A DNA stretch of 64,000 bases from Paracoccus wurundjeri (GTDB lineage Bacteria; Pseudomonadota; Alphaproteobacteria; Rhodobacterales; Rhodobacteraceae), in contig NZ_JAUUTZ010000021.1 in assembly GCF_030678915.1 (NCBI RefSeq), forward strand, positions 1-64,000, written 5' to 3'. Of the stretch, positions 52,466 to 62,003 are shown piece after piece (position 1 is the first letter of the stretch; every line of letters starts with the position of its first letter). Made by a program: the position numbers and the translations under genes. The notes below the pieces were generated by a model. It searched no databases. It was not told where the DNA came from and was given only the letters and a program-made list of their open reading frames with translations.

Positions 52466-52488
52466 CCCGCCTCTGGCGGGTCTTTTTC
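52466..52488 (+). terminator. Rho-independent terminator after rplT
   Basis: Stem GCCCGCC (52466-52472) with GGCGGGT (52476-52482), a three-base loop and the U tract TCTTTTT that follows. It lies 27 bases past the rplT stop and just before the convergent SH3 gene's end at 52497. Confidence 0.85.
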
Positions 52489-52496
52489 GTTTTGGA

Positions 52497-53123
52497 TCAA
52501 TCAGCGTCGTCATGTCGTGGCTGAATCGTGCAGCAACCCGACAATAGCCGCGGTTCTTCGCCGTGCAGGATCAGCATGGCATCCATCCCGTAAACCTGAT
52601 CCGACATCCCGTCCGAACAGATTTCCGGGGTTGCGGTCAGCGTCATCTCGGGGGCAAGCACAGCCCGTCGGGGCTCCAGATAATAGCCGCTGACCAGAAT
52701 CGACTGAATGGGCCGCGTATCGTCCCCGGCGTCGGGCGTGCTCAGGGTCAGATTGCCGGATTCCGTCTTCACGTTCCAGAACGGCTCGGTACCGAAACAG
52801 CGAAGGGAATCGGGCAGTTCATCCTGTTTCCAGACATCGTAATGAGGTGTCATGTAATTTTGCGATACCCAGCCCGAGCGTTCCCCGGTATTGACCCTGA
52901 ACCAGCTGCTTTTGCCCTGAAAACCTTCCTCGACGACCTCGATATCCGTCGCGTCCGGTGCAAGCGTTCCGATGATTTCGGCGTTGGCGCTGGGTTCGGC
53001 GCGGATATTCAACACATCATCCGCTTCGACGCCAGTCACGTCGAACAGGGTCGGAAGAATATATTCCGGCGTCGCAAGCGCCGGTGTCGCAAGCAGTATA
53101 AGGGCAAGGGCAGTTCGCAGCAT
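52497..53123 (-). CDS. Secreted SH3-domain protein (COG3650-like)
   Basis: A 208-residue exported protein. A signal peptide (TALALILLATPALA, cleavage near residue 18) is followed by a bacterial SH3 domain (about 28-95; VLNIRAEPSANAEIIGTL and WFRVNTGERSGWVSQNYM). A C-terminal domain (about 105-205) has CFGTEPFWNVKTESGNL and the CSDGMSDQVYGMDAMLIL pattern of COG3650 membrane-associated proteins. Cysteine pairs suggest disulfides. It lies tail to tail with rplT and divergent from tsaE-amgK. Confidence 0.78.
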   Translation of the reverse strand: MLRTALALILLATPALATPEYILPTLFDVTGVEADDVLNIRAEPSANAEIIGTLAPDATDIEVVEEGFQGKSSWFRVNTGERSGWVSQNYMTPHYDVWKQDELPDSLRCFGTEPFWNVKTESGNLTLSTPDAGDDTRPIQSILVSGYYLEPRRAVLAPEMTLTATPEICSDGMSDQVYGMDAMLILHGEEPRLLSGCCTIQPRHDDAD

Positions 53124-53210
53124 TCAGAACCTCATTAATGTTGTCGCCGGGACGATCGTTGCATTGTAAAGATCGTTTGCATAGGGGAATCCACAGGTTA
53201 GAAGCGGCAT

Positions 53211-54623
53211 ATGATGACGCATAGCCTGATTGCCGATGACGCCCTGACCGCCCTTCTTGCGCGGTTGATGGCCGCTGTCGCCCGCCCGGGTCAGACCATC
53301 CTGTTGGATGGCCCCGTCGGTGCGGGAAAGACGCATTTCGCCCGCGCCTTTATCCGCGCGCGTCAGGGCGAAGCGGCCGAGGATGTGCCCAGCCCGACTT
53401 TCACGCTGGTCCAGACCTATGACGACCCGCGGGGAACCGAGATCTGGCATGCCGATCTGTATCGGCTGACCGATCCGTCCGAGTTGGACGAGTTGGGACT
53501 GGACGAGGCGCAAGGGAATGCAATCTGTCTGATCGAATGGCCCGACCGGCTGGAGGCGTTGCCCGAAGATGCCTTGACCGTCTCGATCCGGATGCATGAC
53601 GACCCCGACCGACGCCAGATCACGCTGATCGGGGCGGGGGCCGACCGGTTGGTGCAGCTTGCCGGTTTCATCGCAGGGACGGATTGGGCGGATGCAGGGA
53701 TTGCGCCCCTGGCCGGGGATGCCTCTGCCCGGCGGTATTTCCGGCTGACGAATAATGCGGGCCGCGCTGTGCTGATGGACGATCCGGCGGGCGATGTGGG
53801 CCGGTTTGTGGCCATGACCGATTGGCTGCGCGATCAGGGCTTTGGCGCGCCCGCGATCTTCGCGCGGGACCTGTCGGCGGGGTTCCTGCTGCAGGAGGAT
53901 CTGGGCGATGATCTGGTCGCCCGCGTGCTGGAACGCTCCCCCGATCTGGCACGGCCGGTCTATGATCGGATTACCGATTTTCTGGTGGATCTGCACCATT
54001 TGCCGGTTCCCGGTTTCGTCCTGCCTCTGGACGGTCCCCGGATGGCCGAGCAGGTCGGGCTGTTTGCCGAATGGTATCCGCAGGCGGCAGGCGTGCCTGT
54101 GGGCGCGGCTGCGGAAATTGGTGCGGTCATCGGGCGGCTTCATGCGGAATTGGCTGCGGATATGCCCCCGGTCCTTAGCTTGCGGGATTTCCATGCCGAG
54201 AATCTGATCTGGCGGGGTGACGCTCCGCTTGGGTTGATCGATTATCAGGATGCGGTGTCCTGCCATCCCGCCTATGATCTGGTCTCGGTGCTGCAAGATA
54301 CCCGCCGCGCGGTTTCGGCGGAGTTCGAGGCAGAGTATATCGCCCGTTATCTGAAAGCCACGGGATTGGATGAAGGCCGGTTTCGCGCGGCCTATGCACT
54401 GATGGGGGCGCAAAGGAACCTGCGCGTGATCGGGATTTTCACGCGGCTTTGCATTCGCGATGGCAAGCCGCGCTATCTGGCGTTTATGCCTCATGTCTGG
54501 GATTATATTCTGCGCAATGTAAGCCATCCCGCGCTTGCGCCTCTGGCCGCGATCATGCGGGAATTGCCTGCCCCCGACGCGGCCGTCACCGAAAGGATAC
54601 ATCAGCAATGCGCCCGCCCCTGA
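53211..54623 (+). CDS. TsaE-AmgK fusion protein
   Basis: One 470-residue frame containing two enzymes. Residues 1-150 are TsaE, the ATPase of tRNA t6A37 synthesis, with Walker A DGPVGAGKTHFARAFI, PSPTFTLVQTYD and IEWPDRL. Residues 155-470 are a COG3178-type sugar kinase like AmgK, with PLAGDASARRYFRL, catalytic LRDFHAENLIW and the metal-binding IDYQDAV...YDLVSVLQD. AmgK phosphorylates N-acetylmuramic acid at C1 in peptidoglycan recycling, and the next gene encodes the partner MurU. In other Rhodobacteraceae I remember these as adjacent separate genes; here no stop separates them. ATG 53214 is an alternative start. Confidence 0.82.
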   Translation: MMTHSLIADDALTALLARLMAAVARPGQTILLDGPVGAGKTHFARAFIRARQGEAAEDVPSPTFTLVQTYDDPRGTEIWHADLYRLTDPSELDELGLDEAQGNAICLIEWPDRLEALPEDALTVSIRMHDDPDRRQITLIGAGADRLVQLAGFIAGTDWADAGIAPLAGDASARRYFRLTNNAGRAVLMDDPAGDVGRFVAMTDWLRDQGFGAPAIFARDLSAGFLLQEDLGDDLVARVLERSPDLARPVYDRITDFLVDLHHLPVPGFVLPLDGPRMAEQVGLFAEWYPQAAGVPVGAAAEIGAVIGRLHAELAADMPPVLSLRDFHAENLIWRGDAPLGLIDYQDAVSCHPAYDLVSVLQDTRRAVSAEFEAEYIARYLKATGLDEGRFRAAYALMGAQRNLRVIGIFTRLCIRDGKPRYLAFMPHVWDYILRNVSHPALAPLAAIMRELPAPDAAVTERIHQQCARP

Positions 54624-55279
54624 TGATCTTCGCCGCCGGGTTGGGTACGCGGATGCGGCCTTTGACCGATAACCGCCCCAAGCCGCTGATCAAGGTGGCG
54701 GGGCGCACCCTGCTGGATCGGGCATTGCATGCCGGGCGCGGGGCAGGGGTCAGCCGGATCGTGGTCAACAGTCATTATCTGGGCGATCAGATCAGGGTGC
54801 ATCTGGCCGGACAGGATGTCGCGATCAGCGATGAATCCGATCTGCTGCTGGACACCGGAGGGGGGCTGCGCAGGGCTTTGCCGTTATTGGGCGAGGGGCC
54901 GGTGATGACGTTGAATCCCGATGTGATCTGGACCGGGCCGAACCCGTTGATCGCGCTTTGCGACGCCTGGGACGAGCGGATGGATGCTCTGCTTATGCTG
55001 GTTCCGGTGCAGCGGGCGACGGCACGGCTTGGCGGCGGGGATTTCGATATGGACGAGGCGGGGCGGATTACGCGGCGGGGCGATTACGTTTTCGCCGGGG
55101 CGCATATAATCCGACCCGAACGGCTGTCCGGAATATCCGATCAGGTGTTCTCGCTTAACCGCATCTGGGACGTGCTGATTTCCGAAGGGCGTGCTTTCGG
55201 TGTCGTGCATCCGGGCGGCTGGTGCGATGTGGGCCGCCCCGATGCGATCCCGCTGGCGGAAGACCTGCTGGATGGCTGA
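54608..55279 (+). CDS. murU: MurU-type sugar-1-phosphate nucleotidyltransferase
   Basis: A 223-residue nucleotidyltransferase. The N-terminal AAGLGTRMRPLTDNRPKPLIKVAGRTLLD and LDTGGGLRRALPLLG match MurU, which makes UDP-MurNAc from MurNAc-1-phosphate in the cell-wall recycling bypass. ATG 54608 overlaps the end of the TsaE-AmgK gene by 16 bases and the following addB start by 8. With AmgK just upstream, a recycling pair is well supported; other sugar-1-phosphate substrates are possible. Confidence 0.85.
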   Translation: MRPPLMIFAAGLGTRMRPLTDNRPKPLIKVAGRTLLDRALHAGRGAGVSRIVVNSHYLGDQIRVHLAGQDVAISDESDLLLDTGGGLRRALPLLGEGPVMTLNPDVIWTGPNPLIALCDAWDERMDALLMLVPVQRATARLGGGDFDMDEAGRITRRGDYVFAGAHIIRPERLSGISDQVFSLNRIWDVLISEGRAFGVVHPGGWCDVGRPDAIPLAEDLLDG

Positions 55280-58220
55280 GTGGGAGTCCGGCCTTTTTGC
55301 CCTGCCGTCCGGAGTGGATTTTGCCGGGCATTTCGTGGCCGGTTTCCTGCGGCGCATGAAGGGCCAGCCGCCCGAGGCGATCGCCCGTGTCACGATCTAT
55401 GCCAATTCGGCGCAGACACTTGCCGCGCTTCGGCATGCGTTTGACGCGCATGGTCCGCTGCTGCTGCCGCGCCTTCTGACCGTCAACGATCTGGGCGCGG
55501 GCAGTGCGTTGCGGGACGGGCCTCTTGCTCCTCCGCTTGCCCGCAGATTGCAACTTGCGCAACTGATCGACCGATTGATGGCAAGCCGCCCCGATCTTGC
55601 GGCGGGGCATTCGATTTCGGCACTGACGCAATCGCTGGCGTCTTTGATGGCCGAGATGCAAACCGAAGGCTGTGGCCCGGACGCGCTGGAGGCGATCGAC
55701 GCTGGCGACCATGCAAGGCACTGGCAGAACGCGCTTGATTTCCTGCGGATCGCCGCCCGTTTTCATCTGGACGGCCCGGTTGTCGATCGGCCCGCACGTC
55801 AGCGTATCGCAGCCGAGACGGCCTGGAACGACTGGTCTGAAGGGCGCGATCTGCCCGCGGATCCGGTCATCGTGGCCGGTTCGACCGGATCGCATGGCGC
55901 GACCCGGTTGTTCATGCGCGCGGTTGCGGGCTTGCCCAACGGTGCGGTGGTGCTGCCCGGATTCGATTTCGACCTGCCCCCGCATATATGGGAGGGTCTT
56001 TCCGAAAACAGCGGCGATCATGCGCAATTCCGCTTTGCGGCGCTGGTCGAGGAATTCGGCAGGCCGCGTCTGTGGTCGCCTTGCGATGGGCCATCCCCGT
56101 CGCGGAACAAGCTGGTTTCGCTTGCATTGCGACCGGCCCCGGTAACCGATCAATGGATCGCCGAGGCGCCGGGGCTGCCCGATCTGCCGGACGCTTGCGA
56201 AGGGATGACCCTGATAGAGGCCGATCAGCCGGGGCAGGAGGCCGACGCCATTGCCCTGATCATGCGCGAAGCGGCGGAGAACAGGCAACCGGTCACGCTG
56301 TTCGCCGCCGATAGCGGCTTGATCCGGCGCGTCGTGGCGGCGCTTGACCGCTGGCGACTGCACGCCAATGACAGCTCGGGCGAGCCCGTTCACCTGACTG
56401 CGCCGGGTCTGTTCCTTCGGCATGTCGCTGCGGTTTTCGGCCTGCCCCTGACGGTGGATCGCCTGTTGATCCTGTTGAAGCACCCGCTGACGGCAAGCGG
56501 TTCGGAAGTGGTCGGCTTTGGTGCCGCACGACATCTTGCCCGCGAACTTGAACTGCATCTGAGGGCATATGGCCCGGCATTCCCCAGCGGGGAAGACCTG
56601 CGCGACTGGGGAGACAAGGGCGACTCCATGCGCAAAAGCTGGGCGCTGTGGCTGGCCTCCATTCTGGACCGGATCGCGGATTTCGCGGAAGATCGCGCTG
56701 CCCGTCCGCTGCCGGACAGGCTGGCCGATCTGCGCAGGCTGACCGAGACGCTGATCGCCGGACCGGATGGCGACGTGGCGCGATCGGAAAGCTGGGCTGG
56801 CCGGGCAGGGCGGATGGCAGAGGCGGTGCTGGACGATCTGGCAAGCCATGCGTCTGCGGGGCCGCCGATGCGGCCCGAGGATTTTGCCGCCCTGCTGACG
56901 GATGAATTGCGCGGGCAGACCATTCGCGATCCGGGCGGTCCTTCGCCCCTGTTGCGTATTCGCGGCCCGCGCGAGGCAAGGACCGAGGCGCATGGCACGG
57001 TTATTCTGTCGGGCTTGAACGAAGGCGAATGGCCGCAGCCGCTTGATCCCGATCCCTGGCTGTCGCGGCAGATGCGCGAGCAGGCGGGGCTGACGCTGCC
57101 GGAAAGGCAGATCGGGCTGGCCGGGCATGACTTTCAGCAGGGAATTTCCGCCGGGCGGGTATATCTGACCCGCGCCCGCCGAAATGCCGAGGCCGAGACG
57201 GTGCCGTCCCGCTGGCTGAACCGGCTGACCAATCTGATCGCAGGTGTATCTGAACGGCGCGGTCCTGAAGCGTTGGCCGACATGCGAAAGCGCGGGACGA
57301 AATGGCTTGCCCTGGCCGCGGCATTGTCGCGCCCGGAATGCCTTGTTCCACCCGAGCCGCGACCGGCGCCTGTCCCGCCCGCTCCGCCATTCCGGCAATT
57401 GCCTGTCACCGAGATCGCGCAGCTTATCCGCGACCCTTACGCGGTCTATGCCAAGCGTGTTCTGGGGCTGCGCAAGCTGAATCCGTTGCGGCCGGAACCC
57501 GACGCCGCCATGCGCGGCCAGACGCTGCATTCGATTGTCGAGCGGTTGCTGAAAACCGGTCCGGGGCCGGATCTGGGCGCGGCGGAGTTGCGCGACCGCC
57601 TGTTGCGGATCACCGCCGAGGTGCTTGAGGAACAGGTTCCCTGGCCCTCGGCCCGCGCATTCTGGCAGGCCAGGATCGAGAGGATCGCCGATCAGGTTGT
57701 CAGGGATGAGCTTGCCCGTCTGGCCGAAGGACGCCCGCAAGTGATCGAGAATCGCGGCGCGGTATCGCTGACCGGGATGGATTTCCGGCTGATCGCGAAG
57801 CCTGACCGGATCGATCTGCTGAATGATGGCAGGGTCATGATTTATGATTACAAGTCCGGTAAGCCGCCAAGCGCCAGGCAGATGGCACATTTCGACAAAC
57901 AGCTGATGCTTGAAGCCGCCATGGCCCGGCGCGGCGGGTTTTCGGAACTTGGCCCGGTCGAGGTCGCGGGCATCCGCTATATCCGGCTTGGCGGCGAAGG
58001 CCGGACCGAGCCGCGCGATTATTCCACGCAGATGGAGGCTGAAAGCTGGGACGGGTTCGTCCGGCTGATCGGCCATTATCTGTCCGGGCAGGCGGGTTTT
58101 GTCGCCATGCGGGCACCGGAACTTCTGAGTTATGCGGGCGATTACGATCATCTTGCCCGCTATGGTGAGTGGGTGCTGACCGAGAAGGCGCAGCCCCGGA
58201 AGGTCGGCGATCATGGATGA
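55272..58220 (+). CDS. addB: Double-strand break repair protein AddB
   Basis: A 982-residue protein of the alphaproteobacterial AddB type. It has an N-terminal inactivated helicase-like region (about 1-650) and a C-terminal RecB-family nuclease domain (about 700-960) with AMRGQTLHSIVERLL and the catalytic IYDYKSGKPP. With AddA it resects DNA ends to a Chi-like site and prepares recombination. The ATG overlaps murU by 8 bases and the end overlaps addA by 8. Function rests on the family pattern and the AddA neighbour. Confidence 0.93.
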   Translation: MAEWESGLFALPSGVDFAGHFVAGFLRRMKGQPPEAIARVTIYANSAQTLAALRHAFDAHGPLLLPRLLTVNDLGAGSALRDGPLAPPLARRLQLAQLIDRLMASRPDLAAGHSISALTQSLASLMAEMQTEGCGPDALEAIDAGDHARHWQNALDFLRIAARFHLDGPVVDRPARQRIAAETAWNDWSEGRDLPADPVIVAGSTGSHGATRLFMRAVAGLPNGAVVLPGFDFDLPPHIWEGLSENSGDHAQFRFAALVEEFGRPRLWSPCDGPSPSRNKLVSLALRPAPVTDQWIAEAPGLPDLPDACEGMTLIEADQPGQEADAIALIMREAAENRQPVTLFAADSGLIRRVVAALDRWRLHANDSSGEPVHLTAPGLFLRHVAAVFGLPLTVDRLLILLKHPLTASGSEVVGFGAARHLARELELHLRAYGPAFPSGEDLRDWGDKGDSMRKSWALWLASILDRIADFAEDRAARPLPDRLADLRRLTETLIAGPDGDVARSESWAGRAGRMAEAVLDDLASHASAGPPMRPEDFAALLTDELRGQTIRDPGGPSPLLRIRGPREARTEAHGTVILSGLNEGEWPQPLDPDPWLSRQMREQAGLTLPERQIGLAGHDFQQGISAGRVYLTRARRNAEAETVPSRWLNRLTNLIAGVSERRGPEALADMRKRGTKWLALAAALSRPECLVPPEPRPAPVPPAPPFRQLPVTEIAQLIRDPYAVYAKRVLGLRKLNPLRPEPDAAMRGQTLHSIVERLLKTGPGPDLGAAELRDRLLRITAEVLEEQVPWPSARAFWQARIERIADQVVRDELARLAEGRPQVIENRGAVSLTGMDFRLIAKPDRIDLLNDGRVMIYDYKSGKPPSARQMAHFDKQLMLEAAMARRGGFSELGPVEVAGIRYIRLGGEGRTEPRDYSTQMEAESWDGFVRLIGHYLSGQAGFVAMRAPELLSYAGDYDHLARYGEWVLTEKAQPRKVGDHG

Positions 58221-61200
58221 GGCGACCAGAAACCAGATCGAAGCAGCCGATCCCGCGCATTCGACATGGCTGACGGCAAATGCCGGCTCGGGCAAGACCC
58301 GGGTACTGACCGACCGGGTTGCGCGGCTGCTGCTGCACGGCACCGCGCCCGAGCGGATTCTGTGCCTGACCTATACCAAGGCCGCCGCGACAGAGATGCA
58401 GAACCGGCTTCTGAAACGGCTGGGCGAATGGGCGATGCTGTCCGAGGCGAAGCTGGAAGCGGCGCTTCGCGAATTGGGAGAGGAAGGCAAAGCCGATCTG
58501 GCTGCGGCGCGCAGGCTGTTCGCCCGTGCCATCGAGGCTCCGGGCGGGCTGAAGGTACAGACGATCCACAGTTTCTGTGCGGCGCTTCTGAGGCGGTTTC
58601 CGTTGGAAGCGGGCGTGCCCATGGGCTTTGCCGAGCTTGACGAGCGCAGCGCCCGCGCTCTTCGCTCTGCCATTATCGAGGAGATGGCGGAAGAGGATCA
58701 TCCGGCGATCCGCGATCTGACGGCGCTGCATGGCGGTGACGATCTGGATCGCTTTCTCTCAAGCCTCTCCGAGGCGGATTTCAGCGGCCCGCCCGATGCC
58801 GATGCGATCTGGCGGGCCTTGAACCTGCCCGCCGGGCTGGATCACGAGACTTTACTGGGCGCGGTGTTTACCGGCGAGGAAGGGGGGGGGTTCGATGCGC
58901 TTATCCCGATCCTCGCGGGGGGAAGCGCAAACGATCAGAAGCTGGCGGACAAGCTGAAAGGGGGCGACTGGTATTCGCCGGGTCTGGCAGAGCTTTCTCT
59001 GCTGATGGGTGCTTTGCTGACGGGTGCGGGCGCGAAAATGCCATTCGCCGCGAAGATCGGCAGCATTCCGACGAAGGCTTTGCAGAACGGCCCCGCCGCG
59101 CCTTTCATGGACGATCTGAACGCGTTGATGCTGCGCGTTCAGGATGCGCGTCCTCAGGCGATGGCGCTTGATATCGCCCGGAAGACACTGACACTGCACC
59201 GCTTCGCCCATGAGTTCACGCAGCGGCTGGTCGCGCGGAAGACCGCGCATGGCTGGCTGGATTTCGACGATCTGATCCGCAGCACCGCCCGGTTGCTGCA
59301 TGAATCCAGCGTGGCGCAATGGGTGCTGTGGCGGCTTGACGGAGGTATCGACCATATCCTTGTGGATGAAGCGCAGGACACCAGTCCGGAGCAATGGAAG
59401 GTCATCCGCAGCCTGACCGACGAGTTCACCAGCGGCGCAGGGGCCAGAAGCCACGATCGCACCCTGTTCGTCGTGGGCGATCCGAAACAGTCGATCTATT
59501 CCTTTCAGGGTGCCGATATCGCCGTGTTTGAGGAAATGCGCGACCGTTTCGAACAGGATTTTCAGGCTATCCAAAGCCCGATGCAGCAGCGCGGGCTGTC
59601 GCATTCCTTCCGCTCGTCTCCGGCGATCCTGTCACTGGTCGATGCGGTGTTTCAGGGCGATGCGGCGCAGGGGCTTGGCGATCCTCCGCGCCATATCGCC
59701 TTTCGCGACGGGTTGCCCGGGCGGGTGGATATCTGGCCGCCGATCCCCGAACCCGACAAGCCCGAGCCGGGGGACTGGACCGATCCGGTGGATGCGCCCG
59801 CCGAGAATTCGGCCAGTGTGATGCTGGCCCGGGCGATTGCGCGGCAGATCAAGGCGATGATCGGGACGCCGTTTTTCGACACCAAGGCAAAACAGGTCCG
59901 CGCAATCGGGCCGGGGGATATCCAGATCCTTGTGCAGCGCCGCGCTGCGCTGTTCGATGAACTTATCCGCGAATGCAAGGCACAGGATTTGCCTGTGGCC
60001 GGGGCGGACCGGCTGAAGCTGGCCGCCGAACTGGCGGTACGCGACATCGTCGCCACGCTTTCCGTGCTGGTTACGCCCGAGGACGATCTGTCGCTGGCCG
60101 CTGCGCTGCGCTCTCCCCTGTTCGGCTTGTCCGAGGACGATCTGTACCGGTTGGCAGCAGGACGTGGGCGCGTTTCGTTGTGGCAGCGATTGGGCGAATC
60201 CGCGCATCAGGAGGTGCTTGAAATATTGCGCGATCTGGCCAGCGTGGCGAATATCATCCGCCCCTATGATCTGATCTCGCGCCTGCTCACCCGGCATGAC
60301 GGGCGAAACGCGATGCTTGCCCGTCTGGGAACCGAGGCCGAGGACGGGATTACCGAACTTCTGTCGCAGGCGCTGGTCTATGAACGGTTCGAGCCGCCCT
60401 CGCTGATCGGTTTTCTTGTCTGGCTTGCCGGAGATGATGTCGAGGTCAAGCGGCAATTGCCCGGAGGAGAGGGCGGTCTGATCCGTATCATGACGGTGCA
60501 TGGCGCCAAAGGGCTGGAAAGCCCGGTGGTCATTCTGCCCGAAACCCAGAAACGCCAGGCAGACAATCGGGCACGCACCGTGCGTCTTGATGACATGCAG
60601 ACATGGCGCGGCACGGCTGACGAACGGCCCGATCCGGTCTCTGAAGCCGTCAATTCTCTTGCCCGGCGGCAAGAGGAAGAGCGCCGCCGATTGCTTTACG
60701 TGGCGCTGACACGGGCGGAAAGCTGGCTGATCGTGGCTGCCGCCGGAGATGCCGGGGACGGGCTTGAAAGCTGGCACGGCCTGATCCGCGATGGCGCGGA
60801 GCGGGTCAAGCTTGATTGCCGGAACATCGAGATCGACGGGGTCGGCACGGTGCGGCGGCTATCCTTCGGTGATTGGCCGGAAGATAAGATTGCAACCGGC
60901 CTCGCGCCTGTCGGGCAGGTTGAGCTTCCCGAATGGGCGCGCCGTCCTGCGCCACCACCTCCACGGGCGATCTTGCCGGTCGCCGCGACGTCGCTGGGCG
61001 GGGCAAAGGTGCTGGGCGCGCCGGTGGAAGATGCCGATCCCGCTGCGGCGATGCTTCGGGGAACGCGGCTGCATCTGCTGCTGGAATATCTGCCCGGCTC
61101 GTCGCGTGACGACTGGCCCGAACTGGCAAAAGCTGCCCTGACCGGGGCCGAGGGCGGATTGCCGGACCGGGACGAGTTCGAGTCGCTGATGAACGAGGCC

Positions 61201-61584
61201 CGGGCGGTCATAGACGCGCCGGATTTATCCGATGTGATGACCCCTCCGCCGGGCGCGCAGATCCTGCGCGAGGTGCGGTTGACCGCGACCGTTCCCGGGA
61301 TCGGCTTGTTGCATGGCACGATCGACCGGCTAATCCTGCGGAGACAAGAGGTTCTGGCAATCGATTACAAATCGAATGCTGAACTTCCGCAGAAACCTGA
61401 CCAGACACCTTTGGGTATCCTGCGCCAACTGGGCGCCTATCGTGCCGCGCTGCGGGAGATCTATCCCGCTCGCACCGTGCGCACGGCTATTTTGTGGACT
61501 GCTGCGCCCGGCCTGATGGAACTTCCCGATTCACTTCTGGATCAGGTGATGGCGGCTCTTGACCCCGGCGGTCCGCGTCCATAG
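58213..61584 (+). CDS. addA: Double-strand break repair helicase/nuclease AddA
   Basis: A 1123-residue UvrD/Rep-type helicase-nuclease. Walker A WLTANAGSGKTRVLTDRV lies near residue 22, ILCLTYTKAAATEMQNR and QTIHSFC follow, motif II is ILVDEAQDTSPEQW, and motif VI is RRLLYVALTRAE. A C-terminal RecB-like nuclease domain has LHGTIDRLIL and VLAIDYKSN. It is the motor subunit of AddAB. It ends just before a hairpin and trxA. Confidence 0.95.
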   Translation: MDEATRNQIEAADPAHSTWLTANAGSGKTRVLTDRVARLLLHGTAPERILCLTYTKAAATEMQNRLLKRLGEWAMLSEAKLEAALRELGEEGKADLAAARRLFARAIEAPGGLKVQTIHSFCAALLRRFPLEAGVPMGFAELDERSARALRSAIIEEMAEEDHPAIRDLTALHGGDDLDRFLSSLSEADFSGPPDADAIWRALNLPAGLDHETLLGAVFTGEEGGGFDALIPILAGGSANDQKLADKLKGGDWYSPGLAELSLLMGALLTGAGAKMPFAAKIGSIPTKALQNGPAAPFMDDLNALMLRVQDARPQAMALDIARKTLTLHRFAHEFTQRLVARKTAHGWLDFDDLIRSTARLLHESSVAQWVLWRLDGGIDHILVDEAQDTSPEQWKVIRSLTDEFTSGAGARSHDRTLFVVGDPKQSIYSFQGADIAVFEEMRDRFEQDFQAIQSPMQQRGLSHSFRSSPAILSLVDAVFQGDAAQGLGDPPRHIAFRDGLPGRVDIWPPIPEPDKPEPGDWTDPVDAPAENSASVMLARAIARQIKAMIGTPFFDTKAKQVRAIGPGDIQILVQRRAALFDELIRECKAQDLPVAGADRLKLAAELAVRDIVATLSVLVTPEDDLSLAAALRSPLFGLSEDDLYRLAAGRGRVSLWQRLGESAHQEVLEILRDLASVANIIRPYDLISRLLTRHDGRNAMLARLGTEAEDGITELLSQALVYERFEPPSLIGFLVWLAGDDVEVKRQLPGGEGGLIRIMTVHGAKGLESPVVILPETQKRQADNRARTVRLDDMQTWRGTADERPDPVSEAVNSLARRQEEERRRLLYVALTRAESWLIVAAAGDAGDGLESWHGLIRDGAERVKLDCRNIEIDGVGTVRRLSFGDWPEDKIATGLAPVGQVELPEWARRPAPPPPRAILPVAATSLGGAKVLGAPVEDADPAAAMLRGTRLHLLLEYLPGSSRDDWPELAKAALTGAEGGLPDRDEFESLMNEARAVIDAPDLSDVMTPPPGAQILREVRLTATVPGIGLLHGTIDRLILRRQEVLAIDYKSNAELPQKPDQTPLGILRQLGAYRAALREIYPARTVRTAILWTAAPGLMELPDSLLDQVMAALDPGGPRP

Positions 61585-61600
61585 CTGTTAATGGAACCGT

Positions 61601-61620
61601 TGCGCCGGCCCTTCGGCGCA
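61601..61620 (+). terminator. Hairpin between addA and trxA
   Basis: Stem TGCGCCG (61601-61607) with CGGCGCA (61614-61620) and a 6-base loop, without a U tract. It lies 17 bases past the addA stop and 22 before the trxA ATG. It may be a partial terminator or protect the trxA message. Confidence 0.5.
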
Positions 61621-61642
61621 CATCCCTCAAGGAGCATCAGAC

Positions 61643-61963
61643 ATGGCAACCGTGCATGTGAACGATTCTGAATTCGACGCCGAGGTCCGCAAGGCCGATA
61701 CCGCCGTCATCGTGGATTTCTGGGCTGAATGGTGCGGACCATGCAAACAGATCGGCCCTGCTCTGGAAGAGCTGTCGGACGAATATGCCGGCAAGCTGAA
61801 AATCGTTAAGGTCAATGTGGACGAGAACCCCGAACAGGCCGCCGCGCTTGGTGTTCGCGGTATCCCGGCACTGTTCATGTTCAAGGATGGTGAAGTCATC
61901 TCGAACCGCATGGGCGCTGCGCCGAAAGCTGCGCTGAAAAGCTGGATCGACGAAAGCGTCTGA
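61643..61963 (+). CDS. trxA: Thioredoxin
   Basis: A 106-residue thioredoxin with the active site W30-C31-G-P-C34 in FWAEWCGPCKQ and the cis-Pro segment VRGIPALFMFKDG. It reduces protein disulfides in the cytoplasm with electrons from thioredoxin reductase. AAGGAG precedes ATG 61643. Placement after addAB is frequent in Rhodobacteraceae. A perfect hairpin follows. Confidence 0.96.
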   Translation: MATVHVNDSEFDAEVRKADTAVIVDFWAEWCGPCKQIGPALEELSDEYAGKLKIVKVNVDENPEQAAALGVRGIPALFMFKDGEVISNRMGAAPKAALKSWIDESV

Positions 61964-61976
61964 TCCCCGCAATTCC

Positions 61977-62003
61977 GCCGCCCGGGACTTTATTCCGGGC
62001 GGC
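61977..62003 (+). terminator. Hairpin after trxA
   Basis: A perfect 9-bp stem, GCCGCCCGG (61977-61985) with CCGGGCGGC (61995-62003), loop GACTTTATT. It starts 13 bases past the trxA stop. The tract after it (CTTCC) is only weakly U-rich. Confidence 0.65.

Noticed and set aside
55155..58343. 1062-codon minus-strand open frame opposite addB
   Set aside because: It mirrors addB, whose helicase/nuclease motifs and operon overlaps are clear. The antisense translation is Arg/Gln/Pro-rich without any family pattern, as expected in high-G+C DNA.
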